Made by a program: the position numbers and the translations under genes
Source: Strigamia acuminata
Lineage: Eukaryota > Arthropoda > Chilopoda > Geophilomorpha > Linotaeniidae
Assembly: GCA_949358305.1 (NCBI GenBank)
Contig: OX442314.1
Span: forward strand, 22,747,060-22,811,059
DNA length: 64,000 nt
Direction: 5' to 3'
The notes under the pieces: model-generated
Told to the model about the DNA's origin: nothing
What the model saw: the letters and a program-made list of their open reading frames with translations, nothing else
The model's database searches: none
Part shown: one piece after another, positions 1 through 11,900 of the stretch
Position numbering within the stretch: the stretch's first letter is position 1
Layout: every line of letters begins with the position of its first letter

Positions 1-419
1 CTAATGAAAAACTGCCTTTCTCATGCAAATAAAGACCACTTTTTTCCCATGTAAGTTTGCTTTAACTGTGATCCCTTCCAGCTTTAATCCTCATTTCTCA
101 TGTTAATTGTGTCCATTATTCAAGGACCCATCAGTGATCCTCTCATCTCCCACCCCAGCAACAGGGTGGTCGACGAGAAAGATGGTTTCTTCCAACCACA
201 CACAAACATAGCTTTTCCATTAAGAGACCCAGGCAAAAAGAAGAATGGAGGATCAAAGCAAAGCACGCTTGTGCACAAACACCACAGTCCCTTGCCCCAT
301 CTTCATGACAGCCATGAAATGACATACTTCGTTAGACCCCTCTACAACTTGATTGGCACATTGTTGCGCCTTTTGTTTCAATCTCTTATTCTTATCAACT
401 TCCAAGAAAATAAATTAAC

Positions 420-865
420 AATAATACAACAACTGCAAAACAATGCAAAATATCAAAATATAACTGCAAAACAATGCAAACACCAATATATAACTGCAAA
501 ACAATGAAAAACACCAAAATAGAACTGCATAACAATGAAAAACACGAAAATATAACTGCAAAACAATGAAAAACACCAAAATATAACAGCAAAACAATGA
601 AAAACACCAAAATATAACTGCAAAACAATGAAAAACACCAAAATAGAATTGCAAAGCACCAAAATAGAATTGCAGCACACCAAAATAGAATTTCAAAACA
701 CCAAAATAGAATTGCAAAGCACCAAAATAGAATTGCAAAGCACCAAAATAGAATTGCAAAGCACCAAAATAGAATTGCAAAGCACCAAAAAAAAATCGCA
801 AAACACCAAAAAAGAATTGCAAAACACCAAAAAAGAATTGCAAAACAATGCTAAACACTAAACAA
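420..865. repeat. Minisatellite of AACACCAAAATA-type units
   Basis: About 445 bp of tandem repeats. The left part has units of about 32 bp (CAAAACAATGAAAAACACCA core). From about 640 it changes to 21-bp units (AGAATTGCAAAGCACCAAAA), as if part of the longer unit was deleted and the shorter one then amplified. The repeat keeps long frames open on both strands; these are not genes. Confidence 0.9.
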
Positions 866-2078
866 TAGTCGTGAAAAACAATTTTGAATCCTTCGAGTCA
901 TTTATTTCTCGTTTACTTGCATCAGAAAGTAAAATTAAGACTCAAGTGCGCTTTGATCTTTAGGTTAACACAGCACCCAATCAAACATGACCAACTATTT
1001 ACACACATCTTAAAAATAGAAGCCACAATTACAAATTTAATCCCGGGTATTAAGCAGTCTGAATTGCTGGTGACAAGCGCGAGTTTAAATATACAATTTA
1101 AACGATATGAAACCATCAAGCCTGTATATCTAATCATTTTGGACCTGTCACATGCACGTAAGCCACACGTGGTATAATTTAAGTGTTCTAATTGCAAGTT
1201 ACAAGAGTCATTAAATTTAAAGTTGATCACAAACCAGAATGAAAACACTCGCTTACCAACATAGAGGCTCAACCAACCGTAATTTCGAGGATATATTGAT
1301 TCACTACCCCACATATTTCCGCTTTCGCTTCCTTCTCATATACGATTCAATACATTTCTTTCTGTAATTCTGCGAGATGAAATTGTTTTTCCAAGTATAA
1401 GCTCGAGATAAAACTCCTCTCTTCATAAAACTGCATCCTGCAATTTCTCTAGCCCCATATTCTTTAAACCACTTCCACACCTTCCTTGTATCCTCTCCTT
1501 CTTCAATAAAACCTCATCTCATCAAAACGAAATTAACTTCTTTATGCAAACCTCTAAGCAAATTACACACTAATAAACAAGCCTCAATGAAGGACGCCAA
1601 TTTAACACCTCACATTATACTCTACTAAGACCTAACTTTTCGACCAATTTATCACATCATCAATCTCTACTTGCGAGCACCATTCCTTGACAGTACTAAT
1701 TAAATTTTGCAAGACTACAACATGATTAAAAATTTCAAACCAACGTCAATAGGTACAAGATTGGTACAAGAAAAATTCAACATTGTAATAGCTACACTTG
1801 ACAAGAAAAGCACGCGGCAAATGTTTAGTTTCCTGCTTTCTCTTTCCTTTAAACCGAGAAAAAGAAAGAAAAAAAATTTTTTTTCAAGCACTGAGTTTAG
1901 AAAAACTGGTGACAAACTCCCATTGGCTATTGACCTGTGTGCAACCATAACCTTATGGTCCATTGTACAATGCTGTGGAAACAATATTTCACCAAAACAA
2001 CACTACTGACATTTTTAGTCGGCTTATAATTTCAAAAACCTGTTCGGTTTAGTAAATTAATTTAAAATTTTTTTATTG

Positions 2079-2412
2079 TACCGGTACGAAAAACACCAGA
2101 ATAGCGATGCTCGTGAATTTCCCATCATAATAGCGACGCTGGAAATATACTCTTGTTGAACTCAAAAAGGCCCCCAAATTCCATTGGTCGAGCCTCATTA
2201 CTACGAACTCCAGACTGTATACTACCACTAGGAGAAGTAGTTTTGATTTTTATTTATTTTTGTGATTGTTATGACCATTTAAATTAATATAATTTTGATA
2301 TAATTTTGAATATAATTCTAGAATTGATAACAAGAATGAACCTCAGCGTATAGTAGCTCTTTTGAGTGTCGCTATTTCAGCGTCGCTATTATTACCCTTC
2401 ATCGTACCGGTA
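2079..2412. mobile_element. MITE with TACCGGTACGA terminal inverted repeats
   Basis: TACCGGTACGA at 2079 returns as TCGTACCGGTA ending at 2412. Inside each end the sequence AATAGCGACGCTG recurs in inverted orientation. About 334 bp, non-coding. No clear target duplication beyond a possible TA. Confidence 0.6.
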
Positions 2413-3799
2413 TACATAATTTATGATAACTTTTTAATAACTTAATAAAAATTCTGCGCATTCTGAGTGGATAACTTCTAGTATGAATAATATTAATTTT
2501 TCAAGCACACTTTGCTGTGATTTGTACTTGAAAATATTTCATTGTTGAACTGCGTAATTGTAAATTCAATAAAAAAATCCCCAAGAAAATTTAAATGGTT
2601 CATAATAAACAGTGACGATCGTTTATTTGAAAAGACATCGGCCTTAATCTTTACTAACTGAGGAGCAACGACCGCAATAAAAGCCAATTTCCGTCCAAAT
2701 GTATTGTCATCACTTTTCATTAATCTCACCTACCATTCACCAGCCTACCCACTTACCTCACAACTTTCTGAATGCAGCTTCTTTAATACCTTTAAACAAA
2801 AATGTAAAACAAACAATTTTTTAAGCATCTCTTTGAGGCCAATAAGAAAGCATAATAAAGGGACACCTGAATACACTAACTTACAGTACTATTCATCAAT
2901 TACCTCATGAATGAAAGAAACTTCCCAATCACTACTGCTTCCTTTATGAACACTGATTTGCATTCCTTTATTTGCCCGTTTCCTAGATATTTGCTGACAA
3001 AGTGCTGTGTTTGACTGTTTGTCTTAAGCTTTCCAAAACAGTTTATTGCCCAAAAAACAGTCAAATTATCACAAGGTGCATTTAATCTGCATCCTCAAAG
3101 ATAAATTCCTTCTCCTTTCTGCCTGATGCGTCTTTCGGCTGCCGGATGTGACATATTTTACGTCGGTTTAAGTATATTTTAGTGTTGACATAAAAATGTC
3201 ATATCCACCAACCAAGAGGTAGACGAGGCACAAAAAGAGAAAGTTTCAAACGGGATTAGCCTTCTTTAAAGCAACACTTGACCTAAAGTTTTATTTTGTC
3301 AAAGAAACAGTAGCTTCTAGCTTCATGGTATTTAAATTGTCTTGTATAACTTCAAAAATGGCGAAAGATTTAGTCTGCTTTCGGTCTCACTGGGCGTGCG
3401 TACAAAATGTAAACAACAAACCATGTTTAAATGAAATAGACGATTGGAAAAATTATGACATAATGCAGTTTGGCTGTGCACACAATAAGAAAACTACAAA
3501 TTAACAATGCTATAATGTTATTTTGCAATGGTTTTTCTCATAGAGGATGTGCAACCATTGTTACGATCACATAATCATATCACCTGACTTCATTTTTCCA
3601 AAGATTTATTTTACATATGCTTTTCGAATGCAGCTAGTATTTGAATAAGTCAAGGATATTGCATTGTATCCAAATTATAACTAAAACAATACCAGAGACG
3701 ACGTGTTTAGTTATCAAAATAATCAGTTGCAACCCAAATTAAGTGTGAGCAAGAGGTATTATTGACTCCCGTCTCGGAACAATACAGATATGACTAACG

Positions 3800-3875
3800 A
3801 TCCAAGAACTGAAAAGGTCCAACGCTGCTTAACTGCAGAAGAGGCAATCAATCTAGAAAGTCATTCACTTTTGTT
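3800..3875 (+). repeat. Dispersed repeat copy A (pair with 5287-5350)
   Basis: The segment with CCAAGAACTGAAAAGGTCCA and GGCAATCAATCTAGAAAGTC recurs at 5287-5350 with small changes and a short deletion. Family unknown. Confidence 0.6.
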
Positions 3876-5286
3876 TAAAGTAACAGCAAGCAGAGCAATA
3901 AAAACATTAGACCAAGAATAGCAGTATTAAGATAGCAATTTGTTTCATCAGTAATATATACAGACACAAATCTCCTAGATTGATACTCAACACCAGCAGC
4001 AAATACCATTAATGATTGCCCAATATTGGCACAACGTAATTTTTTTTATACAAATGTTGTTTGAAACGAAAGTAAGATAAATCGAATGCTTTTGCAAACT
4101 TTCCAATTACCGGTATCTTTTTTTAAAAAAATAAAAAACATCCTAGCAATATACCATCCCTAGATTAACGTGATGAATAAAATACTATATTCAACAACTC
4201 TGAGCTCAACTTTTCCATTACTTTGAATTATTTTCTTTTCAAAATGTTCTGAATAGATTTCAGTTATGCAGTATGTGGGATGTCGTACCAATGGTGAATC
4301 TCCCAATGGCAAATCAGGCCATTACTACTAATGGCAAAAAATTTTAATTTCGGTGCAAATGCACTTCCAATGGCGAATTTGCACAAATTGCAACCAGCCA
4401 TTGAAAATTTCCAATGGCGAGTGTGTGATCTCGGCATTGGAACGTTTACGACAAACATCAGAGTGACGTTCAGCGTTGTCTGTGTATAAGCACACTTCGC
4501 CATTTGTACATGCATTCATACATCATGCAAGCCATTGTTACTCAGAAAGTGTTTAGCAGCCTGTGTTTTAAGTGAGAGTGTAAAAACAAACTTTGAAAAA
4601 TGTTCTGGGCATGCTCAGTTGCATATCCACACTTAAGTACTTAATCAGTTAAGTACTTAGATTTCTTTTCTGATTCCCCTTAGTGTGTTCTGTAAGTCTA
4701 AACTTGCAATTGGAAATATAAAAATAGTCTTCTAATGATTTTCCTAGAATTTTATTCAAGTGTGGTAAAATATTAATTAAAAATTGGCCGTTTGTATTCG
4801 TCTATTGATAATAAAATATTCCAATTATAATCTGTTTATATGAACATAAACTTTGAAAACCCGGACATTTTCCTCGATGAAAACTTTGTCGTAGTGCCAA
4901 TTTAACAAATAACAAATCTCTTAGGCAAACTTTTGTTGGAGGCACACCAATTACTTATAAGTTACATGTTAACAAGAAAAATTTGCGTGTTGACATGAAT
5001 GCAAATACCGTAAAAATTCCAATAAGAACCTGCATACTTAAGACTGATTCACCTACCAGCAGGAAGCGCAGAATATAAAGGTTCAAGCCCAAAAAATACA
5101 ACAAAAAGTTATTCGGATTTAACTTTGAAATTTGGAACTGCCATAAGAAGGGACAATGATTTCTTACCAACTTTATGTTGATAAAACATTCCCATTGGCT
5201 GTTAAGCAAGTAGACTTGAAGTATGATCATCAGTGTAATTGGTCCCTTTCTTGCTTGCTTGATTGCATATAAGGATATTATTACCT

Positions 5287-5350
5287 ATCCAAGAACTGAG
5301 CAGGTCCAATGCTGAACAGGCAATCAATCTAGCGAGTCATTCACTTTTGT
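5287..5350 (+). repeat. Dispersed repeat copy B (pair with 3800-3875)
   Basis: It shares CCAAGAACTGAGCAGGTCCA and GGCAATCAATCTAGCGAGTC with copy A in the same orientation, ending in ATTCACTTTTGT in both. Confidence 0.6.
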
Positions 5351-5614
5351 GAAAAGCTTTTCTTTCTTCCTAGTGGGAATCAGCCTTTATTCATTCTTTC
5401 CACTCCTAACCCAGGTAGTAATTGAAGACTAAGCAAAAAGTTTAGCCACGCAACTATTCTCCTTTCAGTAAAATGTAGTTCGAGAACGACTTCAATTCAA
5501 GGGCAACTCTTAATTGAAGTAGTGGCCGTTAGCGATATTTACATTCCGTTTTTTCTTCATACAGCAAGATACCGTATTTCTGCAATTAGGAACCGGGAAA
5601 ATATTAAATTCATC

Positions 5615-6592
5615 CGTAGCACGACACCACCGCCAATGCATAACCGCCAAGACTTTAACCGCCAAGTCAAAACCGCCAAAACAATACCGCCAAACAATTA
5701 CCGCCAAAACAATACCGCCAAACCCATTACCGCCAAAACAATACCGCCAAACCCATTACCGCCAAACCATTACCGCCAAAACAACCGGCGCCAATGGTAA
5801 CAACCGCCAATGCCCCAAAATGGCTCAAAATAACAAAAAATGGGTCGAAATGACAAAAATTGGTCGAAAACATACAAAAACGTACGAAAACGTCCAAAAA
5901 CGTAACAAAAACATACAAAAACGTACCGAAAACGTTTCATATGTTTTGTTCCCAGCAAAAACGGCAAGCTGTTAATGTTTTATGATGGATTCACGTACCG
6001 AAAGAGTTGGAGTTTAGGCAATTCCGAATATTGGGCGGTGTGTAGAATATGACAAAACCAAATGTCGTGGAAAATGCACAGTTGTGTTTGGCGTTGTAAA
6101 CATCTGTACAGGCACGCACGATCATGTCCCCAAAGCTGCGTCCACTGAGTGCAGGACGGTTAATGCAACAATTTGCGAAATTACGGCAACGCAACCTGTT
6201 GCAACAAAGCAAAAAATAATTGCTGAGGCAACAATAGGCACTTCCGGTGCAGCGGCTGCCATGTTGCAAACCGAAATAGTTTGGATTATCTTGAAGGAAT
6301 CGCCCATAGTTTTAACCTTAATCAATAAGAACTTTTGTAAATTTGATTTGCTGTTATATTCGTTTATTTTCTGTTGTTTTTTGTTATTTTCGACAAATTT
6401 GGCCATTTCGGGTCTTTGGCGGTCATTGGCTGTTGTTACCATTGGCGCCGGTTGTTTTGGCGGTAATAATTTGGCGGTAATGGGTTTGGCGGTATTGTTT
6501 TGGCGGTAATTGTTTGGCGGTATTGTTTTGGCGGTTTTGACTTGGCGGTTAAAGTCTTGGCGGTTATGCATTGGCGGTGGTGTCGTGGAATC
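5615..6592 (+). mobile_element. Deletion-derivative MULE (Mutator-like) transposon, FLYWCH type
   Basis: The ends share CACGACACCACCGCC in inverted orientation, followed inward by long arms of ACCGCCAAA-type sub-repeats (about 170 bp each; 5621-5815 and 6413-6587). Direct repeats AAATTCATC at 5606-5614 and 6593-6601 are a 9-bp target site duplication, the size made by Mutator-like elements. The interior carries a broken FLYWCH finger. No DDE transposase is left, so it is non-autonomous. Confidence 0.85.
5939..6290 (+). pseudogene. FLYWCH zinc-finger fragment of a MULE transposase, frameshifted
   Basis: From 5939 the frame reads FVPSKNGKLLMFYDGFTYRK and SWSLGNSEYW, then shifts by one base in the GGG run at 6033-6035. 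It continues as RCVEYDKTKCRGKCTVVFGV and NICTGTHDH. Across the shift the ligand spacing is WxC-x7-C-x17-HxH, which fits the FLYWCH rule (F/Y...L...F/Y...WxC-x6-12-C-x17-22-HxH). The following Ala/Thr-rich segment to about 6290 resembles the linker of FLYWCH-MULE proteins. One extra G is the only break seen in the finger, so decay looks recent, but the catalytic part is gone. Confidence 0.8.
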
Positions 6593-7391
6593 AAATTCAT
6601 CAAATAATAGCTGCAGTTGCTATTCAAGGGTGACCACTCTTATTAAAACGAATCTCTTGGCGACTACAATTTGAGTGCAACTCCTAATCGCGGAAATACG
6701 GTATGTTGAAGTGCATTTCCATTGTTCCGTATCTGTAAGTACCCAATTACAGTCCACAATTGTTTAAACGTCCAGCTATTGACCTATAAAAAGCATCTGG
6801 TCTAGTTGTAGACAATACCCATTAAACACGTATGTAACAGGTGCCTATTAACAGACACAGGAAACCGGACAGGCAGCTATTAGTGTTGGTTTTTATGCTA
6901 AAGTAATGAACAGTTTTGTTTTAATGTGATCAGGTTATGGGCTCAGAAAGCAATCCACTGCATCTTTAGTTACTACTAAGTTACAACAAGCTTGGTACAA
7001 ACTCATTGCTTTGTTTTAAGACTTATAAGGTTTAATGCAATTTGAGAAGTTGGAAGAAGCTTTCAACTGTGCAATGTTAAGTAGATGGAAATGCAGCTCA
7101 GACTAGAACAGCTCTGGACACCCATAGTACTGGCAGTACCAGCAGCAAAACAACTACCAGCTGTGCCTCATGCTTAAAAGGATTCAAAAGCTTTGGGCAC
7201 CATTGCATTCAGCACAAAACATCATATTTAACCGACTCGACAAACTAGGTCCTACAGCTATGACCAACACAAGAAAAATCCATTCAAAATGGAGACTTCA
7301 TATAGCATCTTACAAATAATAAAAAATATGAGATATTCTATACAACGAAATACCCAAGACAGACAGTATGCAATAATTAAACATCAGGCAA

Positions 7392-7460
7392 CAATCTGAG
7401 ATCAAGCAACAATCAGAGATCAAGCAACAATCAGAGAGCAAGCAACAATTAGAGATCAGT
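7392..7460. repeat. 18-bp tandem repeat (AATCAGAGATCAAGCAAC), nearly four copies
   Basis: Units AATCTGAGATCAAGCAAC, AATCAGAGATCAAGCAAC and AATCAGAGAGCAAGCAAC are followed by a partial copy. Short and nearly perfect. Confidence 0.85.
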
Positions 7461-8777
7461 TAGAGGATTCCATTCATGAAAGTGGCAAAGTAGCCGCGGC
7501 TCTTATACAAAACTGTCATTTTTGTCAGCAATTACAATTTCAGTTTTTCGTTTGTTACATTTGTTTAATGTAACGAACGAAGTCTGAACGTCACGAACGA
7601 AGCGTACGTTCATCGTTCGTGAAGTTAAATACGGAAACAATACCGCACTTTTGCAAAAAATACGGTATTCTTGGTGTCTCAGCCGCGGCTACTATTCGAG
7701 GGCGACTCTTAATCGGTAAAATACGGTAATTCTTGTTTACAAAAATAGATAGCGTTGAGTGTACTGGTCTTGAATTATGTAAGTGCACACAAAAAACAAT
7801 AAAACATTTCTGTCGTGCAAATATTTTGCCATCGCTCCTACCTATCTTCTATCCAAAACAATAAGAAAACAATACAGGTTGAATTGAGGACCCTGCAAAT
7901 TCCCAAACCTTTAACCAATAACGTTTGCCACTTGGCACTATCAACTGTCCATACATCAAAGCTGTGTGTGGCACCCAAGTAATTAAATTTCAAATTTTCA
8001 AAAGGCAACCCCCATCACCATCCCTTTCCTTCCTGATCCCGTCTCCTCCCCGTTTCCCACCCCCTGTCACGTTATTGGTAAAATGATTACACAATTTTGA
8101 GAAGCATAATTACATTAATTACAGGCCGTGCATCGTTTTCGTATCATGGCACCACTCTCGGCGGGAACTTGTGCAATACTTTCAACAGATAAATCCAAAG
8201 TGCCTACACATTATGTGTCATTAAAATCGGCTTTCTCGAAGAAATGCAGTCTTACAGTCAACGCAACACTGCTAGCCGATTTGATTATTGGACAAAATTG
8301 GAACAAATTCTCCCGTTTTAAGCTAAACTAATACTTTTACCATCAAATTATTGATCCACCATTAACTTTTTTTTCCCCCTTTTTAAATTATTAATTTCTT
8401 TTTTTCTAACAATCTGCCATTAGGAACAGCACACCAACTTGTTTGCCCTAATAAAAATTAATTAAAGTTATAATATGATTGAATAATGTCACGTCAAATA
8501 AACTCAAAGAAAAAAGTATTAAAGAAAGAGGGAGGGAGGAAGAAAAAAAAACATTCAAAAGATGATATCTTTTGATGAGGCAATCTGTTTCACGTTAAAT
8601 TAATGGCGTTTTTAAATTTGCGTTTTATAAAAATTTCATATCATGTATGCTCATTTCACAGTCGAAAAAAGAGAATCTCATACAAAATTAACATTTTGTA
8701 AAATAAAAAAAAATTTAAAATTTAAATTTAAAATAAATAGAAAAAAAAAAGGAAAAAAAAAAAATAAAAACACCTAC

Positions 8778-8902
8778 CTGGTCTGCCCGAACGTTTTCAA
8801 CAGTGAAATTGAACCAAACGCGAAATCGAGGATTGCATGTGTCAGGACGGATAAATAAATCGTATTCGTAGTCGCTAATGTAATCGACACGGCCCAAATT
8901 GC
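8778..8902 (-). CDS. AGBL4: AGBL4 coding exon 3
   Basis: The minus-strand acceptor TTTTGCAG and donor CAG|GTAGGTG enclose 125 nt. It encodes NLGRVDYISDYEYDLFIRP followed by DTCNPRFRVWFNFTVENV and RADQ, a nearly invariant block of the CCP6 N-domain. It ends in phase 0, so the next exon should start with the family's R/K-VIFNIVNFS block. I could not find that block between 1 and 8777, so it is probably outside the window. Confidence 0.95.
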
Positions 8903-11900
8903 CTGCAAAAGAACGATATTTACATTGAAATGTATCCGAAAATAAAAATTAATACATAATAAAATATTAATCTTCTTATTTACTTTAATTTTCAATTTTT
9001 AATACCAAATGCTAAAGCTATTCAGCGCTTATAAAAATGTCATAAAAACATGACAGCTTTTCATGCATGCCTTCAAATAAAAAATCTGACATTTTCATAC
9101 TTACTAAACCGCATGTGCACGATAAACTGTTTACGATTCGTGCAACAAAAAAAATTTGATAAAAAGAAGAAAAAAAACATGAAGAAAATTCAAAATTGTC
9201 CTCACCAAATCTCCCATAGGCAAACAGCAGGTGCATTCAATAGGTTCGTTCAATGTCGTTAAGAAGAAAGTGTCTCTATAAATGACAACCATCCTAAGTG
9301 CCTTAAACAACCGGATCAAATCTTAACAAATCCTTTAAGTAAAAGTGACACAATCTGGGCATGGATATTGGAATCGGTTCTAAAGGTGACGGCTGTGATT
9401 CGGCAATAAAAATATTTTGGAATGCACAAAGAAAAGGCATTTTTCTGCACGACTTCACTGCACTGCAGTACTTATATGCCTCAGTGGCTATTAGCCATAC
9501 GGCACATTAGGTGCATAACTAGGGGCCCCAAGGTTTAGGCGCCCTGGTCTTCCAACCTTTATTAAAAACCCAATATTATTTTGTCAGTAATTAGTTTTTG
9601 CACTCAAAAAATACAATAGGTGCATTCGGTCATGCCGTTTATAAAAACAACCAAAAACATGCAAAAAATTTGGCCCGTTTGTTGTATCGTTTTTGAGTCG
9701 TGATCGCGCCAGTACATGGTGCTCAAAAATTCTTTTTCTTTCATTTAACCAACGAATTGTGGTTGTGGCCCCCTTATTTAAACATAATTTAAGCATTTAC
9801 TGGCATTTGAGAGGTGTATGCTTCGTCTAAATGTGTTTACAATACTTGAAAGTCTGATCTACCAATCTAATTTTCGAGACGGCCATTTTGAATTTGGTTA
9901 TAAAAACCAAAACCGAGCATAAATAGATTCATAAACCACTCCAGTCGTGGTTTAAATTTTTTGCAATTTTATGCGAAGGTTTTTGGCTCTTCTTGATGTC
10001 ATTCTATATAGTAAAATACGGTAAAAACCGTAAAATCCGAAACTTTGAACGCACATATTTTTTTCCTTAGTGTGTTTTAAGGTGGTTTGCGACATTTTCA
10101 TAATGGTGATCACCCGTTCCAATCAGAACCCAAAATTTAAGCAGCATTGGGCCCAGTCAGTACTTGGATGGGTGGCCTGCTGGGAATCTCAGTTGTTTTT
10201 CCATCCGTGTCTGATTTAGGTACTGTTTCAACGGCAAGAAAATCTGCCATCCACCTCAACAGGGGTTTCTGTGGTTTTCCCAGTTCTCAGTGCGAATGCG
10301 AATGTACGACTGGGTCTACATGAAAACAGTCCCACAGATCACAAAAGAAGGAATTACCTTAAAGTCGAAATGACACTCGAGCGTATGCTCATTATCATAT
10401 GAACGAAATAAGCAATTATTATTACCATATTACCCCAATTTGGCGAGCATGCCCTAAAATCGTAAGTCCGACCAGGTTGCCGGATAATTCGAATTACCTG
10501 GCAGTCATAAGAAAAACCAGTCAATCAGATCCCCAAATCTGGTCGTGTGTCATGTGGTATTTTTACTATTATTATCCAAATTTCTTATTCAAACTTGAAC
10601 ACCTTCCCTCAAGTTGGGTTTTCACATGCACAAAAGCTCCTTTAAAATGCTTGGCATTTGATACGATACATTTTCTTTAAGTGCTGGTAACGCCGAATAC
10701 ATTAAATCGTACAAAACCAGTGTTGTGTCTAAAGAAAAAATAAAAAAAAAAAACTCAAAGAACCCTGTTTTTTTTTTTCTATCCCATCAAATGAAAGACT
10801 TTCAGTAAAGAAAGCGGTTCAGTCGCAAGGCCCGGTTCAATTGCAGTTGGCACCGCCTTCAAGTTGATCCTGCCAAACTAATTTTAAAAATTTTCCTTGG
10901 TTTTCTAAGTTGTTCATAAACTTTATTGCTATGAATCCAGACCATTTATCCGTGTGTTTATTTGTTTTAGATGATTTTCCACAAACAACAACATAGCAGT
11001 AACACTAATTTATTTCATGCATTGAGCCTTTTCTCGCCTATAGTGAACTAAAAGAATATTTTGTCATAATGCCCACATTATACAAGTAGCCTTAAGAATA
11101 ATGAAAAATTCAAACACTTTAATAACCCCCTTATTATACACTATCCTTAAGAATAATGGGCTGGAAACATTAGAGAGTTTGCGGGATGCATTTTACCCTT
11201 ACAGTTAAAGAATATAGGGTATAAAAATAGTGTAAGGGAAAAATGATAAATTAAGTTTTTGCGGGCTGCACTTTTTCCTTATCACTACACTATTTCAGCC
11301 AACTACTGACAGTTAGTAATTTTGGGCCTAAAAATTCAATTTTGGGGTGTAAATGTGCAAATTTCTGCATAAAATTCCATTATTATGCCTATAAAGTATG
11401 GTTTTGGGAATAAAATTTAATTTTGGGCCTCACTTATCATTCAATCTACATACCTATGACTGTGATGTGTTTGATCGGGACAACAAAATATTCGCCATTT
11501 GCAATGGGCGAAGCTAACAATATAGTGTTCTCAATTCTGATTGGCTGCGCTATATTTTAATTTAGTGTTGAAAACGATACACTAAAGATTTTTCCCTTAT
11601 GATATGGCACTAAAATAGTGTATCGTGGAGCAAAATAAGGGAAAAATGCATCCCGCAAACTCTCTATTCTGGTAGTTTTCCACTATTTACATCACACGAC
11701 AAAATTCCAAATAGCTTTGATCTTCTTTATCAATTTTGTAATACAGGTACCGTATATCTTCTAATTGTGTGCGTGCCTCTTTTTCCGTGCGGGCCTCTGA
11801 TTGTGCGCGGGGCAAAAATATGCTTAGTTGGCAAGCAATGCATGACACGTGATTGCAGTCATCCAATCAGCGCACAGAACAACGTTATCTTTGGTCCTTG

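Larger units (their letters stand above)
5570..6703. mobile_element. Small TA-flanked element with TACCGTATTTC ends, split by a MULE
   Basis: TACCGTATTTCTGCAATTAG at 5570 is matched in inverted orientation by CTAATCGCGGAAATACGGTA ending at 6703. The 978-bp MULE derivative sits between them with its own 9-bp target duplications. Removing it would leave an element of about 150 bp. Related motifs (AAATACGGTA) occur at about 7660, 7716 and 10013. Confidence 0.55.
866..8777 (-). other. AGBL4 intron 3 (remaining parts)
   Basis: Outside the repeats listed, I see no exon here. The block 4264-4515 has several AATGGCGAAT-like direct repeats but no frame with a known domain. Positions 1-419 also show nothing certain. 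The next AGBL4 exon was searched for by its expected protein and not found. Confidence 0.5.

Noticed and set aside
395-858. Long minus-strand frames of FYFGVLQ-type repeats that look like a membrane protein
   Set aside because: They are the translation of a minisatellite whose units are mostly multiples of three; all frames give similar repeats.
6122-6571. 149-codon minus-strand frame across the MULE
   Set aside because: It is antisense to the FLYWCH fragment and made largely of the terminal sub-repeats.
7380-7460. CRISPR-like regular repeat
   Set aside because: Contiguous 18-bp units without spacers in animal DNA; a plain tandem repeat.
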